64,000 nucleotides of DNA from Empedobacter tilapiae (GTDB lineage Bacteria > Bacteroidota > Bacteroidia > Flavobacteriales > Weeksellaceae), in the NCBI RefSeq assembly GCF_004785645.1, contig NZ_SRPE01000002.1, positions 1 through 64,000 on the forward strand, read 5' to 3'. The notes below the pieces were generated by a model that saw only the letters and a program-made list of their open reading frames with translations, did no database searches and had not been told where the DNA came from. Shown piece by piece: positions 35,283 through 43,542 of the stretch (position 1 is its first letter; each line of letters opens with the position of its first letter). Position numbers and translations under genes: made by a program.

Positions 35283-35636
35283 ATGAAAATAATAACCATT
35301 GAAGAAGAAGCCTGGCAACAGCTCAACAGCCGTATTAATGCCATTGCTGATTATCTGAAAAAACAGGAAGATAAAAGCTATGATGACCTGTGGCTCAATA
35401 ACCACGAGGTATGCCAATACCTGCACCTCAGTGAGAAAACACTTTGGCGTATGCGTACTAAAGGCGAAATAGCATATTCAAAAATCTACGGTCAGTATTT
35501 CTATACGATTGGAGCTATCAAAGATATGCTCAACGCAAATGCCATACAGAGCAGTGAGAAATTTGTAGAGGAACTTATAGCAAAAGGTAAAAGCTACATC
35601 GAAAAAGGCAGAAAGCTAAAGACAGATAAAAAATAG
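35283..35636 (+). CDS. Excisionase-like helix-turn-helix protein 1
   Basis: This 117-aa protein has an HTH_17/MerR-type core: LWLNNHEVCQYLHLSEKTLWRMRTKGEI-AYSKIYGQYFYT at about 39-80, then a basic C-terminal tail. Such proteins work as excisionases or activators in Bacteroidetes conjugative elements. It lies 24 bp before the second HTH gene. Confidence 0.8.
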   Translation: MKIITIEEEAWQQLNSRINAIADYLKKQEDKSYDDLWLNNHEVCQYLHLSEKTLWRMRTKGEIAYSKIYGQYFYTIGAIKDMLNANAIQSSEKFVEELIAKGKSYIEKGRKLKTDKK

Positions 35637-35660
35637 ATATGAACCCTTAAAAATATCATT

Positions 35661-35954
35661 ATGAATATTGACAGAATGGAATTTTTGGCGTGGATGGAAC
35701 GCTTAATGGGACGTCTTGATATGCTGGGCGATAATATAGATGAATTACAGAAGAAACGTAATAGCATAGATGGCGAGGAACTGCTCGATAACCAGGATTT
35801 ACTTCAGATGCTGAAAATCAGCAACCGTTCACTGCAACGGTATCGCTCCATCGGCAAACTGCCCTATTACACTATTAGTGGCAAACTTTATTACAAATTG
35901 TCTGATGTTCATCAATTCATCAGAGATAGCTTTAACCCACCTTCAACCAGATAA
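35661..35954 (+). CDS. Excisionase-like helix-turn-helix protein 2
   Basis: The 97-aa protein has LLDNQDLLQMLKISNRSLQRYRSIGKLPYYTISGKLYYKLSDV at about 42-84, the same HTH_17 fold as its neighbour. The two are likely paralogous products acting on the element's own control sites. Confidence 0.8.
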   Translation: MNIDRMEFLAWMERLMGRLDMLGDNIDELQKKRNSIDGEELLDNQDLLQMLKISNRSLQRYRSIGKLPYYTISGKLYYKLSDVHQFIRDSFNPPSTR

Positions 35955-36051
35955 CGCCAATGAAAGACAAAGACTTCCTCTGAATGCCAAGTAATGCAAT
36001 TCAGTGAAGGCTTCCTTTACATTCGGCATTGAATTTTAAAATTTTCAGACT

Positions 36052-37518
36052 ATGAGTGAAGAAACCATAAATAAACAGGAAATGCCCGAACAGTTATCGG
36101 ACATATTGCTGGTGCTGGACAAAGAAAAAATGAAAATCCAAGCCGTAAAGAGTATAGACGAAAACGGGAAAATGGAAACTGTTGACCCCACGAAGAAAAA
36201 CCAAAACCAGTTTATGCGTGTGGACAAAAGCGGTGATTTCTTTTCCAATTTCTTCTCCAATTTTTTCAGTCAGCTAAAGAACCCTACCAATTTTTCATTC
36301 TTCAAAGTGCCTGCACCTATCGCTGTTGAAAAAGCACAGGAAATGCAAAAGCAGGTTGACAAGCCAACTCCTGAAGGCGAAAAAATAATGAAAGAGCACG
36401 AAGTAAAAATAGAACAGCAACAGGATAAGAAACAAGTAAATCAAAATAATATGGCAACAACACAAACAACACAGGAAGCAAGCGAATACCGCTACAAACC
36501 GGAGCAGATTGATTGGGATACTATGACCAATCTCGGATTAAGCAAGGAATACCTTGAAAAGAGAAACCTACTTGAACCTTTATTGAAAGGTTACAAAACA
36601 AATGAACTCTTACCGATTGGTGTCAACCTCGGTGGTACAATTCTTCGTACAGATGCCCGCTTGTCTTTACAACAAGCCGAAGACGGAAAAGTTGTGGTAG
36701 GAATACACGGCATCAAAAAAGAACCCAATTTGCATTTTGAATTTTTCGGGCACAAGTTTACGGATGAAGACAAAAAGAACCTGCTCGAAACTGGTAATAT
36801 GGGGCGTGTGGTAGATTTGAAAAATTCCAAAACTGGAGAACTGATGCCGTCCATTATAAGTATAGACAGACTAACGAATGATGTAATTGCATTGAGGACG
36901 GATTTTATAAAAATTCCCGATGAAATTAAAGGTGTAAAACTGAATGAAGAGCAAAAGCAAACTCTACTGGAAGGCAAACCACTTTATTTAGAAGGTATGG
37001 TTTCTACGAAAGGAACTGAATTTTCGGCAACGGTACAGTTCAATGCAGATAAGCGATATGTGGAGTTTTTGTTCGACCGAAACAATTCTAACAGGCAAAC
37101 CCACAGCAACGGACAAACTCAAGAAAATAAGCAAAACCAATCTCAGGAAGTTCCAAAAACATTCAGAGGTAAAGAATTGACCGATGATCAACATAAGGAT
37201 TTCAAAGCCGGTCAAACCATCTACATTGATGGATTGAAAGATAAAAAAGGGCAACCATATCAAGGTTATATCACTTTCAATAAAGAAAATGGAAAAACCA
37301 ATTTTGAATTTCCAAATCAATACAAGGAAAGAGTAAAACCAACCGAAGCCCATAAAACGCAAACTGCCGTCAATTCTGAAGGCAAAACCAATGAGGCCAC
37401 CAAGAACATCAAAGAGCCTTTGAAGTCTGGTCAACAAACACCGAAAAACAAACAACAGCAGGAACAACAGGAAAAGCCCAAAGCTCCAGCAAAAACCAGA
37501 GGCAAAAAAATATCTTAA
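36052..37518 (+). CDS. DUF4099/DUF3945 protein of conjugative elements
   Basis: The 488-aa protein has an N-terminal region with LSDILLVLDKEKMKIQAVKS, then a DUF4099-like block (YKPEQIDWDTMTNLGLSKEYLEKRNLLEPLLKGY, about 145-178). At least two DUF3945 repeats follow (GVKLNEEQKQTLLEGKPLYLEGM and FRGKELTDDQHKDFKAGQTIYIDGL, about 300-325 and 372-397). The end is Gln/Lys-rich. Function unknown, but it is a fixed neighbour of TopB in these elements. It ends 3 bp before topB. Confidence 0.85.
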   Translation: MSEETINKQEMPEQLSDILLVLDKEKMKIQAVKSIDENGKMETVDPTKKNQNQFMRVDKSGDFFSNFFSNFFSQLKNPTNFSFFKVPAPIAVEKAQEMQKQVDKPTPEGEKIMKEHEVKIEQQQDKKQVNQNNMATTQTTQEASEYRYKPEQIDWDTMTNLGLSKEYLEKRNLLEPLLKGYKTNELLPIGVNLGGTILRTDARLSLQQAEDGKVVVGIHGIKKEPNLHFEFFGHKFTDEDKKNLLETGNMGRVVDLKNSKTGELMPSIISIDRLTNDVIALRTDFIKIPDEIKGVKLNEEQKQTLLEGKPLYLEGMVSTKGTEFSATVQFNADKRYVEFLFDRNNSNRQTHSNGQTQENKQNQSQEVPKTFRGKELTDDQHKDFKAGQTIYIDGLKDKKGQPYQGYITFNKENGKTNFEFPNQYKERVKPTEAHKTQTAVNSEGKTNEATKNIKEPLKSGQQTPKNKQQQEQQEKPKAPAKTRGKKIS

Positions 37519-37521
37519 AGT

Positions 37522-39606
37522 ATGAAAACAATCATTGCAGAAAAACCAAGCGTAGCAAGGGAAATAGCAGGACTTGTGGGTGCATCTGATAAAAAGGATG
37601 GCTACCTTACAGGCAACGGCTATTTTGTTACCTGGGCATTCGGTCATTTAATAGGGTTGGGAATGCCCGAAGATTATGGAATTTCAGGATTTGATAAAAC
37701 AGCGTTACCAATTTTACCCAATCCTTTTTTATTAACTGTTCGGAAAGTAAAAAAAGATAAAGGCTATACAGCCGATACAGGAGCGTTAAAGCAACTAAAA
37801 ATTATTGAACAGCTTTTCAATAAAAGCGAGAGCATAATTGTGGCAACCGATGCAGGCCGTGAAGGCGAATTGATATTTCGTTACATCTACGAATACCTGA
37901 AATGCAACAAACCGTTTGAACGCCTTTGGATAAGTTCGTTGACCGAAAAAGCCATCAAGCAAGGATTTGAAAACCTAAAACAAGGAAAAGAATTTGACGG
38001 ATTATACCAAGCAGCACAAGGTAGAAGCCGTGCCGATTGGCTGGTAGGTATCAATGCTACACAAGCATTGAGCATTGCCGCAGGAAATGGTATCTATTCC
38101 CTCGGAAGAGTTCAAACGCCTACCTTAGCTTTGATATGCAAACGTTATTTGGAAAACAGGAATTTCAAGGTTAAGAATTATTGGCAGATACAGCTATCGC
38201 ATAATAAAGAGTTGATAGATTTTAAAAGTATTTCCAAAACAAAATGGGAAGACCAAAAACTTGCCGTTGATACGCTGAAAGCCATTCAACGAAGCGGAAC
38301 TACAACAATTACATCAGTAGAAACCAAAAGCGTTACGGAACAACCGCCTTTGTTGTTTGACTTGACAGGATTGCAAAAGGAAGCGAACAAAAAACTGAAC
38401 CTTTCTGCTGACGAAACCCTAAATATTGCCCAAAACCTTTACGAAAAGAAGTTTATCACTTATCCACGTACCGGAAGCAAATATATTCCTGAGGATATGT
38501 GGGCAGAAATCCCCAATCTCGTAAGGGCTTTACAGGACAGAGAAAACTGCAAACAAGCGATTACAAAAATGAAATGGGGTCGCTTCAATAAACGTATTGT
38601 GAACGATTTGCGTGTTACCGACCACCACGGTTTGTTGATTACAGATAAAATTCCTTCAGCACTGAATGCAAAAGAAAATTCCGTTTATGATATGATTGCC
38701 TTTCGATTGCTCGAAGCCCTTTCACAAGCCTGCATCAAGGAGATAACCGATGTTGCTTTACAGTCATTGCATTATGATTTCACCACAAAAGGCTGTAAGA
38801 TAATTGAACCTGGTTGGCGTTCCATCAAAGGGAATTTCTCCGACGATGATACTGAGCCTGTACAGGATTTACCCGAACTGAAAAAAGGAGATGAACTCAA
38901 AATAAAAGAAGCTTCCGTTCTCGAAAAGAAAACCAAACCACCTGTACTTTATACCGAAGCAGGACTTTTATCGGCTATGGAAAGTGCTGGAAGAGAAATA
39001 GAAAATGAAGACGAACGGAAAGCGTTGCAAAACATCGGTATCGGCACTCCGGCTACAAGAGCCTCCATCATTGAGACCCTGTTTACCCGAAATTATATCC
39101 AACGGGAAAAGAAATCTTTAATACCAACTGAAAAAGGATTGCAGGTTTACAAGTTGGTAAAAGACCGAAAAATTGCGGACGTTGCGATGACAGCCGAATG
39201 GGAACTCGCATTGCAGAAAATCGAGAACAATGAAGCGGATGCAAGGGTATTTCAAAAAGAAATGGAAAATTACGCCTCATCTATTACCAATGAACTGTTG
39301 CAGACTTCCATTGCCCAAAACAACTTGCCAAAACTTATTTGTCCGAAATGCAAAAGCCAGCAACTCATTATCCGTGATAAAATAGTAAAGTGTCCTGATG
39401 GGGTTTGTAATTGGGTACAGTTTCGAAATGTGTGTGGCGTACAAATCGGCATAACCGATATTGAAAACCTCATCAATAAAAGAAAAACTTCGCTTATCAA
39501 AGGAATGAAAAGCAAAGCCGGAAAAAAATTCGATGCTTATATCGTATTGAATGAAAATGCCGAAAGTTCTTTTGAGTTTGCCCAAAATAAAAGCTACAAA
39601 AAGTGA
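37522..39606 (+). CDS. topB: DNA topoisomerase III-type enzyme
   Basis: The 694-aa type IA topoisomerase has a TOPRIM domain (EKPSVAREIAGLVG, ATDAGREGELIFRYIYE, about 6-130), SLGRVQTPTLALI, and catalytic Tyr in KFITYPRTGSKYI (about 318). The block VLYTEAGLLSAMESAGREIENEDER-like (about 480) follows, then a C-terminal zinc finger CPKCKSQQ...CPDGVCNW. It decatenates or processes element DNA during transfer. It overlaps the ORF6N gene by 4 bp. Confidence 0.95.
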   Translation: MKTIIAEKPSVAREIAGLVGASDKKDGYLTGNGYFVTWAFGHLIGLGMPEDYGISGFDKTALPILPNPFLLTVRKVKKDKGYTADTGALKQLKIIEQLFNKSESIIVATDAGREGELIFRYIYEYLKCNKPFERLWISSLTEKAIKQGFENLKQGKEFDGLYQAAQGRSRADWLVGINATQALSIAAGNGIYSLGRVQTPTLALICKRYLENRNFKVKNYWQIQLSHNKELIDFKSISKTKWEDQKLAVDTLKAIQRSGTTTITSVETKSVTEQPPLLFDLTGLQKEANKKLNLSADETLNIAQNLYEKKFITYPRTGSKYIPEDMWAEIPNLVRALQDRENCKQAITKMKWGRFNKRIVNDLRVTDHHGLLITDKIPSALNAKENSVYDMIAFRLLEALSQACIKEITDVALQSLHYDFTTKGCKIIEPGWRSIKGNFSDDDTEPVQDLPELKKGDELKIKEASVLEKKTKPPVLYTEAGLLSAMESAGREIENEDERKALQNIGIGTPATRASIIETLFTRNYIQREKKSLIPTEKGLQVYKLVKDRKIADVAMTAEWELALQKIENNEADARVFQKEMENYASSITNELLQTSIAQNNLPKLICPKCKSQQLIIRDKIVKCPDGVCNWVQFRNVCGVQIGITDIENLINKRKTSLIKGMKSKAGKKFDAYIVLNENAESSFEFAQNKSYKK

Positions 39607-40499
39607 TGAAAAATAAACTTATCATTACCAGCAAGGAAATAGAAAACCAAATCTATACTGTAAGAGGGCAACAAGTGATGCTCGACAACGACCTTGCAAG
39701 TATTTATCAGGTAGAAACCAAAGTCTTCAATCAGGCAGTAAAACGTAATGCAGGTCGTTTCCCTGAAAACTTTCGTTTCCAATTGGCACAGGAGGAATTT
39801 GATGCCATCAACTTGAGGTCACAATTTGTGACCTCAAGTTTGAATTATGGTGGCAGGCGTTATCTGCCCTACGTTTTCACCGAACAAGGTATTGCGATGC
39901 TGGCTTCGGTACTCCGTTCAACGGTAGCTATAAAGGTCAGCATTGAGATTATGAACGCTTTTGTTGAAATGCGAAGAATGCTAATGAGCAATGCTTCGCT
40001 TTTTCATCGTCTGGATAAAATTGAACTGAAACAATTAGAAGCTGACCAAAAATTTGAAGAGATTTTTAAGGCTATGGAAAGCGATAAGCTCCACAGTGAA
40101 AAAGGGGTTTTCTACAATGGGCAGGTTTTTGATGCCTACGCCTTTATATCGGACATTGTTCGTAATGCTAAAAGCTCCATTATCCTGCTGGATAATTATG
40201 TGGATGATACAGTGCTGACCTTATTGGGAAAACGGAATGACAATGTAATCGTAACAATTTATACCAAAAGCATCAGTAATCAGTTACGGCTGGATTTACA
40301 ACGGTACAACAGCCAATATCCTCCCATTGAAATTGAGGTTTTCTCCGATGCCCACGACCGATTTATGATTATTGACAATGAGGAACTTTACCATATCGGA
40401 GCATCACTCAAAGACCTGGGCAAGAAATGGTTTGCCTTTTCGAGAATGGATATTGAGGTTGGTAAAATGCTCCAAATACTAAATCAACAAAACTTATAA
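39603..40499 (+). CDS. ORF6N-domain protein with PLD-like C-terminal domain
   Basis: The 298-aa protein begins with an ORF6N (KilA-N-related) DNA-binding domain (about 6-100): YTVRGQQVMLDNDLASIYQVETKVFNQAVKRN and YVFTEQGIAMLASVLRS. The C-terminal half (about 170-285) is phospholipase-D-like: SSIILLDNYVDDTVLTLL and FSDAHDRFMIID (H-D-R-F variant of HxK). Such genes are frequent in Bacteroidetes elements and prophages. It carries a 31-bp perfect inverted repeat at 39810-39840 within the coding sequence. Confidence 0.85.
   Translation: MMKNKLIITSKEIENQIYTVRGQQVMLDNDLASIYQVETKVFNQAVKRNAGRFPENFRFQLAQEEFDAINLRSQFVTSSLNYGGRRYLPYVFTEQGIAMLASVLRSTVAIKVSIEIMNAFVEMRRMLMSNASLFHRLDKIELKQLEADQKFEEIFKAMESDKLHSEKGVFYNGQVFDAYAFISDIVRNAKSSIILLDNYVDDTVLTLLGKRNDNVIVTIYTKSISNQLRLDLQRYNSQYPPIEIEVFSDAHDRFMIIDNEELYHIGASLKDLGKKWFAFSRMDIEVGKMLQILNQQNL
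39810..39840. repeat. 31-bp perfect inverted repeat inside the ORF6N gene
   Basis: AACTTGAGGTCACAA, one central T, then TTGTGACCTCAAGTT: 15-bp arms with no mismatch. It encodes NLRSQFVTSS in frame. Confidence 0.9.
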
Positions 40500-40597
40500 T
40501 GTTCGTAACTCCAAAACTTCTTTAATAATTTAGAATGACCACAGTTGAAGGCTTTTCATAACTCATCTACTCTGATATTGAAATACTTTTTTCCATC

Positions 40598-41167
40598 TTA
40601 ATACTCTTTTTTGATAAACGTTCTTTTTGCAAATATAGCAACAGTAAATCCGGAAAATATGCCTACAAGTATGCCGCCAATTATGTCCAGGGGATAATGA
40701 ACCCCGTTATAAATCCGGCTATAACAGACCAGCAAAGCCCAAGAAACGATGGCTACTTTTAATAATTTATAGCGAGGAGGTAAAAGTAAAATCAGAAAAA
40801 TGGTAAGAGCCGCTACGTTTGCTGCATGCGAGGACACAAAACCATACATACCGCCGGGACCTGCCTTGCTCAAATGTATATATGGAAGCAAGTCTGGTTC
40901 GTGTGAAGGTCTTGGACGCTGTACCCATTGCTTTATAACCGATGAAGATATTTGGTCGGAGAGCGTTATTACCATACCAATGGCTAAAAGAATATAAATA
41001 CTAGCTTTTCCATACAGCTTTACCAAAAAAATAGCCAAGGTTAGGTATAAAGGCAACCAAAACCATTTATGACTTGCCCAATACATAACCACATCAAAAA
41101 AGGCATTATGTTTTTCATTGATGCAGAAGAACAACTGGGTGTCGAAGTTTTTTAATTTATCTATCAT
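40598..41167 (-). CDS. PAP2-family phosphatase, last gene of the fluoride operon
   Basis: The 189-aa membrane protein has about five helices and the three PAP2 motifs: KQWVQRPRPSH (about 76-86), YGFVSSHAAN (about 106-115) and SRIYNGVHYPLDIIGG (about 152-167). The family dephosphorylates lipid or isoprenyl pyrophosphates. It overlaps the DUF190 gene by 4 bp (ATGA) and shares a fluoride riboswitch-controlled unit with CLC-F. A role in fluoride stress, perhaps phosphate-ester repair, is inference only. Confidence 0.9.
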   Translation of the reverse strand: MIDKLKNFDTQLFFCINEKHNAFFDVVMYWASHKWFWLPLYLTLAIFLVKLYGKASIYILLAIGMVITLSDQISSSVIKQWVQRPRPSHEPDLLPYIHLSKAGPGGMYGFVSSHAANVAALTIFLILLLPPRYKLLKVAIVSWALLVCYSRIYNGVHYPLDIIGGILVGIFSGFTVAIFAKRTFIKKEY

Positions 41168-41508
41168 TTTATCAGTTGTATTTCGGGATGTATCAAAATG
41201 CTTATAGCCTCTTGGATTTCCGCTTCATTGTCTTTCAGAAAGGTTTGTAATTTTAGCTCTTCATCTATCAGTTCCAGACATGCGGTATTTTTGGGTGGCG
41301 GCAGTTCCGATACATTATATACTATATTTCCACCGTTCAGATAACCTGCACTGGCAATGAAAATATTTGCATGATGTATTTTTTGCGCTTTGGCAGCCTT
41401 GAGTAATTGATCGCTTAAACTGCTATTCCACAGCTTTTGCCAAAAGGACAATTTTTTGGATTTTTGACCGTATTTAAAATAAATCCTTAATAACTGGTAC
41501 TGTTCCAT
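41164..41508 (-). CDS. DUF190 family protein
   Basis: The 114-aa protein starts MEQYQLLRIYFKYGQK and has SDQLLKAAKAQKIHHANIFIASAGYLNGG (about 31-59) and LKLQTFLKDNEAEIQEAI. It is the PII-like DUF190 fold, a ferredoxin-type domain often encoded beside CrcB/FluC fluoride channels. Here it lies 13 bp after the CLC transporter, a plausible regulator or sensor of it. Confidence 0.8.
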   Translation of the reverse strand: MEQYQLLRIYFKYGQKSKKLSFWQKLWNSSLSDQLLKAAKAQKIHHANIFIASAGYLNGGNIVYNVSELPPPKNTACLELIDEELKLQTFLKDNEAEIQEAISILIHPEIQLIK

Positions 41509-41521
41509 ATAGCTTTGAATT

Positions 41522-42829
41522 TTATTTTAGGTTAGAAACGGTCTTATCTAAATAATTGCTAAAACGACTGTGTTTGGGTTCGCCGATTTTCTGCCTGCCA
41601 TAGATACTATTATGTCCTGAAAAAAGATAAGACACCACACAGGCAATAGCTACATAAATACCACATTCTGCACTGAATAGCTCAATTCCCATCAGCATGC
41701 AGGACAGTGGTGTATTGGTCGCTCCGGCAAAAACGGCAACAAAGCCCATACCTGCCAATAACCCTACCGGTAAAGGAATGACGATAGACAAAGCACTGCC
41801 CAAAGCTGCACCGATAAAAAATAATGGTGTGACTTCACCTCCCTTAAAACCTGCTGCAAGTGTTATTATAGTAAAAACCATTTTTACAGCAAAGTCGTAT
41901 GGAGGCAATTGCACTTCAAATGACTGAACAATTGTAGGAATACCTAATCCAATATACTTTGTAGTACCAACAGCCAGCACTGCCAACGCTACAATAATAC
42001 CTCCTACAAAAGGACGTAGTGGAGGAAAAGTTATCCGTTTTTTGAATTGATTTGTTGTCCAGTGAATAATTTTACTGAAGGTGGCAGCACAGAGACCAAA
42101 AGCGATACCAGCTATAATACTGTATAAGACTGGCAGAAAATCAATTTCAGGTATAATGCTAATATGATAATGGGTATGCTTTGCGTGCCATAAACGAGTA
42201 GTCCAATCAGCAAAAATGGCTGATGCAAAGGCTGGGAATATGGCATTGTAACGAAGACGACCAATTAGAAATACTTCCAAACCGAATACCGCTCCGGCCA
42301 ACGGTGTGCCGAAAACAGAACCAAAACCTGCCGCAATTGCTGATATAATAAGAATAGTTCGATCTGTGGAGGAAAGCCTGAAAGGTATGCTAAATTGGTC
42401 TGCGATTGCTCCCGCCATTTGCAAAGCTGTTCCTTCACGTCCAGCCGAACCGCCAAAAAAATGTGTAACAATCGTTCCTAGGTAAACAAACGGAGCCATA
42501 TGGAAAGGTATTACTTTCTGAGGTTCGTTTATGGTGTCTATCAAAAGATTATTACCTGCTTCGGCATCTTTACCATAATAATAGTACAAAAGTCCGATAA
42601 GCAAACCACCAACTGGAAGCAACGCAATGAGCCATTGGTGGCTTTCTCTGAAATTGGTAGCCCAATCCAGTGAAATAAGAAAACCTGCCGATGCTGAACC
42701 TACGGTAAGACCAATAACTAAACTGATGCAAAGCCATTTTAATATATACGGTAGTGCAGGATATTTTCTGAAAAATATTTTGAATTGAAGAAATGCCGCT
42801 TTACGAAGGGAACGCTGAATTTTTGACAT
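41522..42829 (-). CDS. CLC-F type fluoride/proton antiporter
   Basis: The 435-aa protein is a CLC transporter with 10-12 helices. The anion-filter position normally GSGIP reads AGNNLL (about 91-96); the gating motif is GREGT (130-134, gating Glu132), where chloride CLCs usually have GREGP. Asn in the filter and GREGT are features of the fluoride-exporting CLC-F branch as I recall it. The fluoride riboswitch upstream fixes the substrate prediction. It exports F- from the cytoplasm, driven by protons. Confidence 0.9.
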   Translation of the reverse strand: MSKIQRSLRKAAFLQFKIFFRKYPALPYILKWLCISLVIGLTVGSASAGFLISLDWATNFRESHQWLIALLPVGGLLIGLLYYYYGKDAEAGNNLLIDTINEPQKVIPFHMAPFVYLGTIVTHFFGGSAGREGTALQMAGAIADQFSIPFRLSSTDRTILIISAIAAGFGSVFGTPLAGAVFGLEVFLIGRLRYNAIFPAFASAIFADWTTRLWHAKHTHYHISIIPEIDFLPVLYSIIAGIAFGLCAATFSKIIHWTTNQFKKRITFPPLRPFVGGIIVALAVLAVGTTKYIGLGIPTIVQSFEVQLPPYDFAVKMVFTIITLAAGFKGGEVTPLFFIGAALGSALSIVIPLPVGLLAGMGFVAVFAGATNTPLSCMLMGIELFSAECGIYVAIACVVSYLFSGHNSIYGRQKIGEPKHSRFSNYLDKTVSNLK

Positions 42830-42835
42830 AATATA

Positions 42836-42870
42836 CCTGATTAATTGATAGTAATTAATGATTAATCAGG
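42836..42870 (-). promoter_or_regulatory. Expression-platform hairpin of the fluoride riboswitch
   Basis: CCTGATTAAT (42836-42845) and ATTAATCAGG (42861-42870) are perfect 10-bp arms around a 15-nt loop, between the aptamer and the ATG at 42829. The 5' arm on the RNA overlaps GACGCC-U, the strand that makes the aptamer pseudoknot. Ligand binding would therefore block the hairpin, freeing the start region: a translational or Rho-type ON switch. Confidence 0.7.
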
Positions 42871-42920
42871 CGTCATCAGCTTTTTTAAAGCGGTTGGGCA
42901 AGGAAGAACACCATTTCCTT
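42866..42920 (-). ncRNA. Fluoride riboswitch aptamer (crcB motif)
   Basis: Read on the minus strand: GG-AAATGGTGTTCTTCC, then AACCGC, a small AAAA loop in GCTTTAAAAAAGC, then GCTGATGACGCC-T. Each block matches the crcB consensus. GGTGT pairs with ACGCC as the pseudoknot (one G-U). It is directly upstream of a CLC transporter. Function: senses F- and turns on the operon. Confidence 0.93.
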
Positions 42921-42928
42921 TTATGGTG

Positions 42929-42960
42929 CAAATATATATAAAAAAAACATACTCTTCCAA
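42929..42960 (-). promoter_or_regulatory. Promoter of the fluoride operon
   Basis: Minus-strand TTG (42960-42958), 21-bp spacer, TATATTTG (42936-42929); transcription would start just before the aptamer. Confidence 0.6.
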
Positions 42961-43104
42961 TATAATTCTTTGCTACAATTAACAGTTTAAATGATTAACA
43001 CGCCAAACCCTACCTCACAACGCCAAACCATTCCAATTCCGTAAATGCTTATGCGGCCTGCTCTAAATTTATGGTTCAGGCAAAAATTCTAAATAAAATT
43101 CAAT

Positions 43105-43542
43105 ATGGACACACAACAAAAAGACCTATCATATTTCAGGTTACGACTGCAAGAATTATTAAATACCAGCTTCCCCGAAAAAGCAAACGACCAAAAATTT
43201 ATAGAACAACGTTCATCGTGGGCTGCCAATGCTTACGAGGGTGCTTTTCGCTCGAGAAATACTATTGAGCAATGTAACGAAATAGCCAATTACATTCTTT
43301 TTGAGGGCTTGCACTTCTCCAAATTCGATACCGTGTTTCAGGTGGTATGCAACGAGTTTGATACCATAATGGCAGACGAGGAACTGCGACCGTTTGCCTT
43401 GAAAATTTTTCCTGTTTGTGAGCCTGTTTTCTCCGGCTATGAACTAACTGATGACTTCGCATACGGTTATGAGTTTGATTTACTCTATACCGAAATAACC
43501 GGAACCATCGCAATATGGATAGAAGAAAATGGGCTTCAGTAA
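43105..43542 (+). CDS. DUF1896 family protein
   Basis: The 145-aa protein starts [19 protein letters not shown] and contains [34 protein letters not shown] (about 36-69), the family signature, then [12 protein letters not shown]. Function is unknown. It is a constant neighbour of the large methylase-helicase in these elements. Its last 14 bp overlap the next start. The upstream gap has a direct repeat ACGCCAAACC at about 42999 and 43019. Confidence 0.85.
   Translation: MDTQQKDLSYFRLRLQELLNTSFPEKANDQKFIEQRSSWAANAYEGAFRSRNTIEQCNEIANYILFEGLHFSKFDTVFQVVCNEFDTIMADEELRPFALKIFPVCEPVFSGYELTDDFAYGYEFDLLYTEITGTIAIWIEENGLQ

Noticed and set aside
41522..42829. Chloride channel name for the CLC gene
   Set aside because: GNN and GREGT motifs and a fluoride riboswitch upstream indicate fluoride.
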